64,000 bases of DNA from Arenibacter troitsensis (GCF_900177645.1 NZ_FXAO01000001.1:248001-312000), one strand, 5' to 3'; numbered from the stretch's first letter, positions 46,460 to 55,020 are shown. The notes: a model not told the origin generated them from the letters alone. Made by a program: numbers and translations.

Positions 46460-48468
46460 TGAAAAAATTTGGCATTTATTTTTTGGCATTTATCAGTTCA
46501 TTGTTCCTCTTTGTTTCTTGTAGCAATGATGATGATAATGACATAATTGATGAGCCCACTTTGAAGACTATTGTGGAAACTGCTCAAGACACAGACATTT
46601 TAAGTAGCTTGGTTGCTGCTTTGGTTAAGGCGGATGAAAACGCGGATTCGGACCTAGTAGGAGCATTGAGCGGAGAAGGGACTTTTACAGTGTTTGCGCC
46701 AACCAATGGTGCATTTACAGCTCTTTTGGCCAGCCTAGATGATTTTGATAGTTTAAGCGATTTTAATACTCCTGAAAAAAGGGAGATTCTCGCCACTATT
46801 TTGAAGTACCATGTAGTGGTAGGAGCAGCCGCTACCTCTAGCTCTCTTACCTATGGTCAAGAGTTTACCACATTGCAAGGTGAAAAAATTACGGTTAGGA
46901 TAGACGGAGATGTTTACATTCAGGATCCGACCGACACCGATGCAAAAGTTGGGCCTGCAGATGTATTGGCTTCCAATGGTATTGTGCATGTAATAGATAA
47001 AGTTTTGGTGCCGCAGGAAGTTTTGGATGCCTTAAATCCAGAGCCCATGCCTAACATTGTAGAACTGGCAATGGACACTGACTTTTTATCTCTCTTAGTG
47101 GGAGCCTTGGTACAGGCCGATGCCGGTTTGGTAGACCTATTACAGACCGACGGACCATTTACCGTGTTCGCACCAACTGATACTGCCTTTGCGGCCCTAT
47201 TGGATGCATTGGGTGATGACTACAACAGTTTGGCCGATTTTGATACCCCCGAGGAAAAAGCCTTGTTGGCCCAGATACTAAAGTATCATGTGGTGGCTGG
47301 TACAGCGGCCTATTCCACCGACCTGTCCGACGGACAAATGGTAGAGACCGCTCAGGGAGAATCCGTAACGGTTAGCTTAACTGGTGGAGTTTTCATTCAG
47401 GATAAAACCGATGTGGACGCAGCTGTAGCACCTGCAGATATTGCCGCCAGCAATGGAGTGGTACATGTTATTGACAAAGTATTATTGCCTCAGGAAGCCT
47501 TGGATGCACTAATGCCACCAACTCCAAATATTGTGGAATTGGCAATGGACACTGACTTTTTAACTCTCTTAGTGGGAGCCTTGGTACAGGCCGATGCCGG
47601 TTTGGTAGCCCTGTTGCAGACCGACGGACCTTTTACAGTGTTCGCACCAACCGATACTGCCTTTGCTGCCCTATTGGATGCATTGGGTGATGACTATAAT
47701 AGCTTGGCCGATTTTGATACCCCCGAAGAAAAAGCCTTGTTGGCCCAGATCCTAAAGTATCATGTGGTAGCTGGTGCAGCGGCCTATTCCACCGATCTGT
47801 CCGACGGACAAATGGTAGAGACCGCTCAGGGAGAATCCGTAACGGTTAGCTTAACCGGTGGAGTTTTCATTCAGGATAAAACCGATGTGGACGCAGCTGT
47901 AGCACCTGCAGATATTGCCGCCAGTAACGGCGTGGTACACATAATTGATAAGGTATTGTTGCCTCAGGAAGCCTTGGATGCACTAATGCCACCAACCCCT
48001 AATATTGTGGAATTGGCAATGGACACTGACTTTTTATCTCTTTTGGTAGGCGCCTTGGTACAGGCCGATGCCGGTTTGGTAGCCCTGTTGCAGACCGACG
48101 GACCTTTTACAGTGTTCGCACCAACCGATACTGCCTTTGCTGCCCTATTGGATGCATTGGGTGATGACTATAATAGCTTGGCCGATTTTGATACCCCCGA
48201 AGAAAAAGCCTTGTTGGCCCAGATCCTAAAGTATCATGTGGTAGCTGGTGCAGCGGCCTATTCCACCGATCTGTCCGACGGACAAATGGTAGAGACCGCT
48301 CAGGGAGAATCCGTAACGGTTAGCTTAACCGGTGGAGTTTTCATTCAGGATAAAACCGATGTGGACGCAGCTGTAGCACCTGCAGATATTGCCGCCAGCA
48401 ACGGCGTGGTACACATAATTGATAAGGTATTGTTGCCTCAGGAAGCATTGACCGCTTTAGGACACTAA
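46459..48468 (+). CDS. Surface lipoprotein with four FAS1 (fasciclin) domains
   Basis: A 669-residue predicted lipoprotein. Type II signal peptide with Cys about residue 21 (SSLFLFVSC) followed by SNDDDND, the acidic surface-export pattern. Four FAS1 domains follow (about 33-190, 196-350, 355-510, 513-668), each with the H1 box TVFAPTNxAF-like sequence (TVFAPTDTAFAALL) and the H2 box ending GVVHVIDKVLLP. Domains 2-4 are nearly identical. FAS1 proteins generally mediate adhesion or bind small ligands. It is divergent from the CarH-like regulator with a shared operator-like region and lies upstream of crtB, so light-linked expression is likely but not proven. Confidence 0.93.
   Translation: MKKFGIYFLAFISSLFLFVSCSNDDDNDIIDEPTLKTIVETAQDTDILSSLVAALVKADENADSDLVGALSGEGTFTVFAPTNGAFTALLASLDDFDSLSDFNTPEKREILATILKYHVVVGAAATSSSLTYGQEFTTLQGEKITVRIDGDVYIQDPTDTDAKVGPADVLASNGIVHVIDKVLVPQEVLDALNPEPMPNIVELAMDTDFLSLLVGALVQADAGLVDLLQTDGPFTVFAPTDTAFAALLDALGDDYNSLADFDTPEEKALLAQILKYHVVAGTAAYSTDLSDGQMVETAQGESVTVSLTGGVFIQDKTDVDAAVAPADIAASNGVVHVIDKVLLPQEALDALMPPTPNIVELAMDTDFLTLLVGALVQADAGLVALLQTDGPFTVFAPTDTAFAALLDALGDDYNSLADFDTPEEKALLAQILKYHVVAGAAAYSTDLSDGQMVETAQGESVTVSLTGGVFIQDKTDVDAAVAPADIAASNGVVHIIDKVLLPQEALDALMPPTPNIVELAMDTDFLSLLVGALVQADAGLVALLQTDGPFTVFAPTDTAFAALLDALGDDYNSLADFDTPEEKALLAQILKYHVVAGAAAYSTDLSDGQMVETAQGESVTVSLTGGVFIQDKTDVDAAVAPADIAASNGVVHIIDKVLLPQEALTALGH
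47053..48468 (+). repeat. Three tandem 474-bp FAS1 repeats
   Basis: Units begin at 47053, 47527 and 48001 (period 474 bp, 158 codons). Units 2 and 3 are almost the same base for base (for example 47578-47990 versus 48052-48464), with unit 1 slightly more diverged. The first FAS1 domain (46560-47040) is distinct. This indicates recent expansion or ongoing conversion. Confidence 0.9.
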
Positions 48469-48501
48469 GATAAGGTTAACTAGTGTGTTTAGTTTGGTTA
48501 G

Positions 48502-48539
48502 GAAACTGACGATCATCCATTTGGTCGTCGGTTTCTTTT
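48502..48539 (+). terminator. Terminator after the FAS1 gene
   Basis: An 11-bp stem with one G-U (GAAACTGACGA/TCGTCGGTTTC), a 12-base loop and a TTTT tail, 33 bases past the stop. It would partly separate crtB from the FAS1 transcript. Confidence 0.6.
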
Positions 48540-48590
48540 CAATACATCACTTTGACAAAGCTTAATAACAACTAAAAAAAACCGTAGATT

Positions 48591-49427
48591 TTGAAAGCGC
48601 TGTTCGATTCCTCCAGTTTAAAATGCAGTAAGTTGGTAACCCATACCTATAGTACTTCCTTTTCCTTGGGTATAAGATTGTTCGCTCCTAAAATAAGGCC
48701 GGCAATCTATGCCATTTATGGTTTTGTTAGATATGCCGATGAGATTGTGGATTCTTTTCATGGATATGATCAAGAAGAATTGCTCACCGAATTTATTCAG
48801 GAATATAAACTATCCTTAAAAAGAAAAATTAGTTTAAATCCTATTATAAATTCTTTTCAGGAGGTAGTACGCAAATATGAACTATACGAATACGCAGATG
48901 TTTTTTTGGAACGTATGAAATATGATCTTGAGGTATCCGAATATACGACCAAGGAGGCTTATGAGAATTATATCTACGGATCGGCCGATGTGGTGGGCCT
49001 AATGTGCTTAAGGGTGTTTGTAGATAATGACGAAGAAAAGTTCAAATCCCTCAAATCCTCTGCCAAGTACCTAGGTTCCGCATTTCAAAAGGTTAATTTT
49101 TTAAGGGATATAAAACAGGATCTTGAAAGCTTGGGCAGATCTTATTTTCCCAATGTACATCAAAAGGAACTGACCGATGAGGTAAAACGGGAAATCATCG
49201 CAGAAATAGAGGAGGACTTTAAAAAGGCGTATTTAGGTTTGGTTCAGTTGCCCATAGAGAGTAGGCTAGGAGTTTATATTGCCTATAAGTATTATTCCAA
49301 CCTTCTGAAAAAACTAAAAAATACCAAATCTGAAAAAATACTGAAGGGCCGAATCCATATATCCAACCCTATGAAAATGGTGATATTGGCCAAGGGCTAT
49401 GTGAGGTACAAGTTAAACGCTATTTAA
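48591..49427 (+). CDS. crtB: Phytoene synthase
   Basis: Condenses two geranylgeranyl-diphosphate molecules to phytoene, the first committed carotenoid step. 278 residues with both Asp-rich motifs: DEIVD in FVRYADEIVDSF, and DIKQD in NFLRDIKQDLESLGRSYFP. TYSTSFSLGIRLFAP is the usual N-terminal block. The start is TTG 48591: an in-frame stop lies two codons upstream and no ATG precedes the conserved N-terminus (KALFDSS...CSKLVT). Squalene-synthase-type activity is possible but less likely, given crtZ next door. crtI is absent between the regulator and this gene. Confidence 0.93.
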   Translation: MKALFDSSSLKCSKLVTHTYSTSFSLGIRLFAPKIRPAIYAIYGFVRYADEIVDSFHGYDQEELLTEFIQEYKLSLKRKISLNPIINSFQEVVRKYELYEYADVFLERMKYDLEVSEYTTKEAYENYIYGSADVVGLMCLRVFVDNDEEKFKSLKSSAKYLGSAFQKVNFLRDIKQDLESLGRSYFPNVHQKELTDEVKREIIAEIEEDFKKAYLGLVQLPIESRLGVYIAYKYYSNLLKKLKNTKSEKILKGRIHISNPMKMVILAKGYVRYKLNAI

Positions 49428-49803
49428 CTAGAGCTCAATTTTAATTAAAATACAAATAATTGATTGTTAATTATTTAAGGTCTGTTTTTTTGTCTCCTCG
49501 AGCCTGCCTACTGGTAGGTAGGCCTGCCTTGTCGGCAGACAGCTGCAGTCGAGAGGTTTTGGGCAGTTATATTTATAAATAGAGGTCTCGATTGCGCCCG
49601 CCTGAACGGAACGGGCAGACTCGATCGGACAACATTACCACAAACAACCCATTAACAATTAATAATCAATCGAAATCACGTCCTTTAAGTATTGTGTTTC
49701 TAGGGATAAGTAGTTTAGTCATTAAATATAAGGCCTTTCCTTTGATCTCAGATTGGAACAAAATTCTTAAATAAGAAATGAGTGATATTAAAAAAAAAGG
49801 CTA
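49428..49803. repeat. Non-coding gap with palindromic dispersed repeats
   Basis: A 376-base gap between crtB and crtZ with no supported gene (a 60-codon frame at 49592 lies within the repeats). It contains a nested palindromic stretch at 49496-49557 (CCTCGA...TCGAGAGG enclosing CTACTGGTAG and GCCTGCCTTGTCGGCAG), the exact second copy of the 21-bp hairpin element (49598-49618; first at 16736-16756), and an AT-rich TTAACAATTAATAATCAAT piece. Such palindromic units are common between genes in this family. Confidence 0.6.
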
Positions 49804-50256
49804 ATGGAAATAGTATTGTATATTCTTACAACTGTGTTGACTTTTATAGTGATGGAAGTGGTGACCTGGTGTACCCATAAATTTGTGATGCACGGTTTTT
49901 TGTGGGCTTTGCATGCCGACCACCATGAACCTAAGTACCCCCATGTTTTTGAAAAAAACGATACCTTTTTCGTAATTTTTGCCATTCCGAGTGTTTTACT
50001 ACTGTATTTTGGAATTAGCCCGGAGCTTAACTATTTGTTCTTTATTGGATTGGGTATACTGTTTTATGGTATTGCTTATTTTTTGGTTCATGATGTATTA
50101 ATTCACCAAAGATTTAAATGGTTTAAGAACGTCAAAAACAGGTATTTGCTGGCGTTAAGAAAGGCGCACAAAATTCATCATAAAAATATGGGCAAGGAAG
50201 ATGGGGAATGTTTTGGAATGCTGCTGGTACCCAAAAAATATTTCACCAAAAACTAA
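49804..50256 (+). CDS. crtZ: Beta-carotene 3-hydroxylase
   Basis: Di-iron membrane hydroxylase that converts beta-carotene to zeaxanthin. The protein is 150 residues, the normal CrtZ size. The histidine clusters of the fatty-acid-hydroxylase superfamily are complete: H25-x4-H30, H37-x2-H40-H41 (LHADHHEP), then HDVLIH and HKIHHK. Hydrophobic helices lie at about 3-22 and 55-90. It is on the same strand as crtB, 376 bases downstream, but separated by repeats, so it may have its own promoter. No clear TAnnTTTG box is present. Confidence 0.93.
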   Translation: MEIVLYILTTVLTFIVMEVVTWCTHKFVMHGFLWALHADHHEPKYPHVFEKNDTFFVIFAIPSVLLLYFGISPELNYLFFIGLGILFYGIAYFLVHDVLIHQRFKWFKNVKNRYLLALRKAHKIHHKNMGKEDGECFGMLLVPKKYFTKN

Positions 50257-50398
50257 AAATAGTCTTACCCTTGCCGTTTAAATCTTACAGTATTCGTCAT
50301 TAAAGATGTCCGAACCGCTGGGCCCTCGTTAAAGGATATCCCAAGGTACTTGAGTAGGGTACAAGCTTTTATGAAAATTTACTATAATGCGATCACTT

Positions 50399-51733
50399 TT
50401 AGGAGTCAATTCCAATTTTATAGGCTTTCAAGGCTCTTTCCCTGGCAAATTTGTGCTCAACTATTGGGTCAGGGTATTCAAAGGAATCAAATTCGGGAAT
50501 CCACTTTCTGACATATTTATAATCTTTATCAAATTTTTTTTGTTGTGATTGGGGATTGAAAATTCTAAAATAGGGTGCGGCATCGCAACCTGTTCCTGCT
50601 GCCCATTGCCAGTTGCCATTGTTGGAGGATAATTCATAGTCCAACAATTTTTTCGCAAAATAGCCCTCTCCCCAACGCCAGTCGATCAATAGGTGCTTAC
50701 ATAGAAACCCTGCAGTGATCATTCTAACACGATTATGCATAAAGCCTGTTTCATTGAGCTGTCTCATACCGGCGTCCACCATGGGGTATCCCGTTCTTCC
50801 TTCACACCATAATTTAAACTCTTCCTTGTTGTTCCTCCACTGAATACCATCGTATTTGGATTTGAAATTTTGTGTTACAACATGGGGAAAGTGAAACAGA
50901 ATTTGCATAAAGAATTCCCTCCAAATGAGTTCGCTTAAAAAAACAGCATATTTTTTATCAATGCTGGAAATAACCTGTCTTACACTTATAGTTCCAAATC
51001 TTAAATGGGGGCTGAGGTGGCTGGTGATGTCTTCGTACGGGAAATCCCTTTGGTCCTCATAAAGATGTAGTTGGGTCAGGTCGAAGTCCAGCACCTCAAT
51101 ATCCGATTTTTTAAAACCGATTTTTTCCAAAGTTAGGTGAGGATACTCTCCTTTGATAAGGTTATCCAGTTTGGGAATTCTAAGTGATATGGCGTTTTTT
51201 TCCTCAAATTTAGCGAGCCATTTATTCTTATAGGGTGTAAAAACCGTATAGGGTTCTTCATCACCTTTTACAATTTCGTTTTCCTCAAATATAACTTGAT
51301 CCTTATAACTACAAAAGGGGATATCCTTTTTGGCCAGCATTTCGGAAATTTCCTTATCCCTGTCCATGGCGTAAGGTTCGTAGTCTCGGTTGGCATAAAC
51401 GGCAACTATATTAAATTGGGAAATCATATCCTTCCAAATTGTTATCGGTTCGCCGTCTAAGCACAAAATGTCCGAGCCATGGTTTTTTAAGGTTTCTTTT
51501 ATTTTGAAAATAGTTTGATAGATGAAATTTACTCTGGCGTCATCTTCCGGCAATTCGTTTAAAATAAGGCGATCATAAATAAATATGGGCAAAACGGGGA
51601 TGTCCTTGCCCAATGCTTCTGCCAATGCCGTGTTATCTTCTATTCGAAGGTCTCTTCTAAACCAAAAAATAGAAATTGGGGTTTGATCTTTGGATAAGAC
51701 CGATATATGTTCATTACTTATGTTGGTCACCAT
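50399..51733 (-). CDS. phrB: Cryptochrome/deoxyribodipyrimidine photolyase (class I CPD type)
   Basis: Blue-light-driven repair of cyclobutane pyrimidine dimers with FADH-. 444 residues: N-terminal antenna Rossmann domain opening ISIFWFRRDLRIEDNTAL, then the FAD-binding helical domain with HLRFGTISVRQV, SELIWREFF, YPMVDAGMRQLNETGFMHNR, IDWRWGEGYFAKKLLDYE and NGNWQWAAGTGCDAAPYFRIFNP. The NGNWQW and DAAPYFRIFNP blocks match E. coli-type CPD photolyase better than cryptochrome-DASH. It is convergent with crtZ. Its position beside carotenoid genes and a CarH-like regulator fits a light-response island. Confidence 0.94.
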   Translation of the reverse strand: MVTNISNEHISVLSKDQTPISIFWFRRDLRIEDNTALAEALGKDIPVLPIFIYDRLILNELPEDDARVNFIYQTIFKIKETLKNHGSDILCLDGEPITIWKDMISQFNIVAVYANRDYEPYAMDRDKEISEMLAKKDIPFCSYKDQVIFEENEIVKGDEEPYTVFTPYKNKWLAKFEEKNAISLRIPKLDNLIKGEYPHLTLEKIGFKKSDIEVLDFDLTQLHLYEDQRDFPYEDITSHLSPHLRFGTISVRQVISSIDKKYAVFLSELIWREFFMQILFHFPHVVTQNFKSKYDGIQWRNNKEEFKLWCEGRTGYPMVDAGMRQLNETGFMHNRVRMITAGFLCKHLLIDWRWGEGYFAKKLLDYELSSNNGNWQWAAGTGCDAAPYFRIFNPQSQQKKFDKDYKYVRKWIPEFDSFEYPDPIVEHKFARERALKAYKIGIDS

Positions 51734-51907
51734 AGTATCTAATGGAAAAAAATTAGTAAGATTGAAGTTTCAGGCTGTAAACCGTAAGGGATTTGTGTAT
51801 TTATCAAGTAAGCTTTCTTATCCTATAGGTTAAATTTGGAATGATCCAACTTCAAGGACAATTTAATGATATTTTAAATGAATATCAAGGTTTTTACCGT
51901 GTATAAA

Positions 51908-52702
51908 CTATTTCACTTCCAAACTTACAACGTACCCTTCACTTCCCCTCACATTAAAGACCGTACTGTCCTCAAAGATGAGATATTGTCCTTTAATACC
52001 TTTTAAGACCCCAGTATAAGTTGGTGTTTTGTCCAGGTTAAGACTTTTTACTTTTTTGGGATATTGTAGCACGGGAAACTCTAGATGGGTTTCCGTATTA
52101 CTTTCAATATAGTATACAGCGGCCTCTTCCGGGATGTATTTTTTTAGTTTATTTCTGTATTCCACCAAATCCTCATCATCAACGTCATTGGTCAACATTT
52201 TTCTCCAATTGGTCTTGTCGCCAATATGCTCTTTTAAAGCAACCTCGGTAATACCGGCCAAATAACGATTGGGTACTTCAACAATCTCTATGGCCTCATG
52301 GGCACCTTGATCTATCCATCTGGTAGGTACTTGGGATTTGCGGGTAACACCTACTTTGATGTTACTGGAATTGGCAAGATAAACGATGTGCGGCTGTAAC
52401 TGAACCTTTTTTTCATATTCCAGATCGCGGTCTTCCTTGTCCAGGTGCGCCGTACTTAATTCCGGGCGCATAATCCAATCTCCTGCCGTGGGAATTTCAT
52501 AGAAACAGGTCCTACAGAAACCTTGTCTAAAAATAGGACGATCTTCACCGCAGTTTAGACATTGGTATTTAAGAAAGGAAATGGTAAGTTCCTTGTTCAA
52601 TACCTGGTTCAGGTTTAAAAAGTCACTGTCAAATATTAGGTAATACTGTATTGGATCTGCCAATTCGGTTTGCATTTTTCTTAAAACTCCTTGATACTGC
52701 AT
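51908..52702 (-). CDS. DUF2797 zinc-ribbon protein
   Basis: Function unknown; a 264-residue protein with the DUF2797 layout. A Cys4 zinc site is visible at C48-x2-C51...C63-x2-C66 (CLNCGEDRPIFRQGFCRTC). Next comes a block, VYLANSSNIKVGVTRKSQV...R...QGA with a following Glu (E153 in ITEVALKEH), that resembles the strand-turn-strand and Arg/Glu pattern of GIY-YIG domains; this is my inference. The C-terminal part (about 225-264) is beta-rich. Start ATG 52702 is preferred to ATG 52720 for a compact N-terminus (MQYQGVLRKM). It is divergent from the GH3 gene, 103 bases apart. Confidence 0.85.
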   Translation of the reverse strand: MQYQGVLRKMQTELADPIQYYLIFDSDFLNLNQVLNKELTISFLKYQCLNCGEDRPIFRQGFCRTCFYEIPTAGDWIMRPELSTAHLDKEDRDLEYEKKVQLQPHIVYLANSSNIKVGVTRKSQVPTRWIDQGAHEAIEIVEVPNRYLAGITEVALKEHIGDKTNWRKMLTNDVDDEDLVEYRNKLKKYIPEEAAVYYIESNTETHLEFPVLQYPKKVKSLNLDKTPTYTGVLKGIKGQYLIFEDSTVFNVRGSEGYVVSLEVK

Positions 52703-52805
52703 ATTTTTTCTGCTTAACATAAATTCAATTTGAATATGAATTCAATTAAACCTATTTTTAGCTAATTGAACCATACTCAAAAACCCGTTAAAAATAGGGA
52801 TAAAA

Positions 52806-54320
52806 ATGCCAATAACATTATTCAATTCGATTGCTTCTTGGCTGTTGAAAAAAAGATATCATCAGATAGAACTTTTTTTAAAGTACCCTGAGGAGGTGCA
52901 GGATGAGGTGTTGCACCAGTTATTGTCCTTTGCCGAAGATACCGAAATTGGACGGAAGTACGATTTTGAATCTATCGCCAGTTATGAAACCTTTGCAGAG
53001 CGGATCCCCATAGTCTCCTATGAAGAGGTAGAACCTATGATAGAGCGATCCAGAAGGGGCGAGCAAAATATCTTTTGGCCAACGACTATTAAGTGGTTTG
53101 CTAAGAGTAGTGGTACCACAAACGCTAAAAGCAAGTTTATTCCTGTAAGTTCCGAGGCTTTGGAGGATTGCCATTATAAATCCAGTAAGGATCTGCTCTG
53201 TCTATATTTGAACAACAATGAGAACTCCCAATTGTTTACGGGAAAAAGTTTAAGATTGGGAGGGAGTAAGGAGTTATATCAAGATAATGGAACCGTTTTT
53301 GGCGATCTATCGGCCATTCTTATAGATAATATGCCATTTTGGGCAGAGCTCAGCAGCACACCAAGTAATAAGGTGTCCCTTATGAGCGAATGGGAGACTA
53401 AATTACAGGCCATTATTCGGGAAAGTGTTCAGGAAAATGTCACCAGCTTGGCCGGGGTGCCTTCTTGGATGTTGGTGCTATTGATCAATGTTCTGGAGCA
53501 AACAGGAAAGGAGCACCTTTTTAAAGTTTGGGAAAATTTGGAAGTATATTTTCATGGAGGTGTAAGCTTTAATCCCTACAAAGATCAATATTCCCGACTC
53601 TTGCCTCGGAAAAATTTTAATTACTACGAAATCTACAATGCATCCGAAGGATTTTTTGCCATTCAGGATAGAAATAATGCGGATGATCTTTTGTTGATGT
53701 TGGATTATGGAATATTCTATGAGTTTATTCCAATGGATACCTATGGCACCAGTGAACAGGTTACCCTCCCCTTGTGGAACGTTAAGGTAAATAGGAACTA
53801 TGCGGTAATAATTACGACCAACGCAGGTCTTTGGAGATATAAAATAGGGGATACCGTAAGGTTTACTTCTACCAACCCCTATAGGATCAAAATAACGGGG
53901 AGAACTAAACATCATATAAATGTATTCGGGGAAGAGCTGATCATTGAAAATGCGGAGGAAGCCTTGAAGTCGATTTGTAAAAAAACGGGATCGGAAATAA
54001 AGGATTATACGGTGGCACCTATATTTATGGAGGGGAAGGAAAAGGGTGCCCATGAGTGGATTATAGAGTTTAGAAAGGCTCCCGAAGAATTGGCTTATTT
54101 TACCGAAATTCTTGACAATGCGCTTAAATCCTTGAACTCGGACTATGAGGCCAAGCGTTATAACAACATTACTTTAAAACTTCCCAAAGTCCATATTGCC
54201 AGGGAAAACCTGTTCTATGACTGGCTAAAATCAAAAGACAAGTTGGGAGGGCAGCATAAAATTCCAAGATTGTCCAATAAAAGGGATTATATCGAGGAAT
54301 TGCTTCAGATGAACAAATAA
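52806..54320 (+). CDS. GH3-family acyl-adenylating enzyme
   Basis: A 504-residue member of the GH3 auxin-responsive promoter family, which in plants adenylates carboxylic hormones and joins them to amino acids. Visible adenylation motifs: KSSGTTNAKSKFIPVS (ATP-binding Ser/Thr loop, about residues 97-112), YNASEGFFAIQDR (about 278-290), YRIKITGRTKHHINVFGEEL (about 358-377, the hinge and C-domain motif) and an N-terminal SFAEDTEIGRKYDFESI block. Bacterial members have no established substrate. It does not overlap its neighbours; the divergent DUF2797 gene is likely a conserved partner (recollection, unchecked). Confidence 0.92.
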   Translation: MPITLFNSIASWLLKKRYHQIELFLKYPEEVQDEVLHQLLSFAEDTEIGRKYDFESIASYETFAERIPIVSYEEVEPMIERSRRGEQNIFWPTTIKWFAKSSGTTNAKSKFIPVSSEALEDCHYKSSKDLLCLYLNNNENSQLFTGKSLRLGGSKELYQDNGTVFGDLSAILIDNMPFWAELSSTPSNKVSLMSEWETKLQAIIRESVQENVTSLAGVPSWMLVLLINVLEQTGKEHLFKVWENLEVYFHGGVSFNPYKDQYSRLLPRKNFNYYEIYNASEGFFAIQDRNNADDLLLMLDYGIFYEFIPMDTYGTSEQVTLPLWNVKVNRNYAVIITTNAGLWRYKIGDTVRFTSTNPYRIKITGRTKHHINVFGEELIIENAEEALKSICKKTGSEIKDYTVAPIFMEGKEKGAHEWIIEFRKAPEELAYFTEILDNALKSLNSDYEAKRYNNITLKLPKVHIARENLFYDWLKSKDKLGGQHKIPRLSNKRDYIEELLQMNK

Positions 54321-54394
54321 ATGTGATTAAAATTGCCAATATGTTCAACTTAGGGGTATTAAAAGTTTCCCTTTAACTATTTATACTTTTTATT

Positions 54395-54940
54395 ATGGCG
54401 AACAGACTAGTGATTTTATCCGATATGTGGGGTTCTAAAAAAGGGTTATGGATTACCTCCTATTTAGGTTATTTGCAGCAATATTATGATATTACATTTT
54501 ACGATTGTCAGCAATTGGCCAATATTAGTTTGGAGGTAAATTCTCCAGAAAATATCCATAGGGAATTTATTGATGGGGGAGTGGAAACAGCAGTGGCCCA
54601 TCTGCTTAAAAAGGAAAACGAGCCAAGTCATTATTTGACTTTTGGTATTGGTGGCAGCATAGCTTGGAAGGCAGCGCTTAATGGATTGCCCCTAAAATCA
54701 TTATATTCAATTTCCAGTAACAGATTGCGTTTGGAGAGTGAAAGGCCAGTAGGAAGCATTCAACTTCTGTATGGGCAAAATGATGAGTTTAGGCCCTCCA
54801 ATACTTGGTCTGACCAAATTGGTGTTGATGTTGAAATTGTGAAAGGTTTTGGACATGAACTCTATACCGATGAGAAAATCATAAGTAAGGTATGTCTGGA
54901 TTTATTGGTCAAGGTTATGCAAAAACAGCATGTGGCCTAA
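54395..54940 (+). CDS. Small alpha/beta-hydrolase-like protein
   Basis: 181 residues, weakly assigned. It begins RLVILSDMWGSKKGLWITSYLGYL, then has a GIGGSIAWKAAL stretch in the place of a nucleophile elbow, SIQLLYGQNDEFRPSNTW resembling the Asp strand of hydrolases, and KGFGHELYTDEKI with a His at the expected C-terminal place. The elbow reads G-I-G-G-S rather than GxSxG, so catalysis is doubtful unless the Ser one turn later serves. It follows the GH3 gene by 74 bases on the same strand and may be cotranscribed. It ends before a bidirectional terminator shared with clpX. Confidence 0.75.
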   Translation: MANRLVILSDMWGSKKGLWITSYLGYLQQYYDITFYDCQQLANISLEVNSPENIHREFIDGGVETAVAHLLKKENEPSHYLTFGIGGSIAWKAALNGLPLKSLYSISSNRLRLESERPVGSIQLLYGQNDEFRPSNTWSDQIGVDVEIVKGFGHELYTDEKIISKVCLDLLVKVMQKQHVA

Positions 54941-54988
54941 TACCTTCATTTCCAAGTGAATTATGGAAGATAGTGTTGGTGTATAAAA

Positions 54989-55020
54989 GTTAAAAGCAGT
55001 CTTAAGAGACTGCTTTTAAC
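54989..55020. terminator. Bidirectional terminator overlapping the clpX stop
   Basis: A perfect 14-bp stem (GTTAAAAGCAGTCT and its complement) with a 4-base TAAG loop. The last codons and stop of clpX (55002) lie inside it. On the plus strand it is followed by TTTTTAATAG and terminates the hydrolase transcript. Confidence 0.8.

Noticed and set aside
53478-54053. 191-codon frame antisense to the GH3 gene
   Set aside because: Overlaps an intact, motif-complete enzyme; composition looks like a complement of coding sequence.
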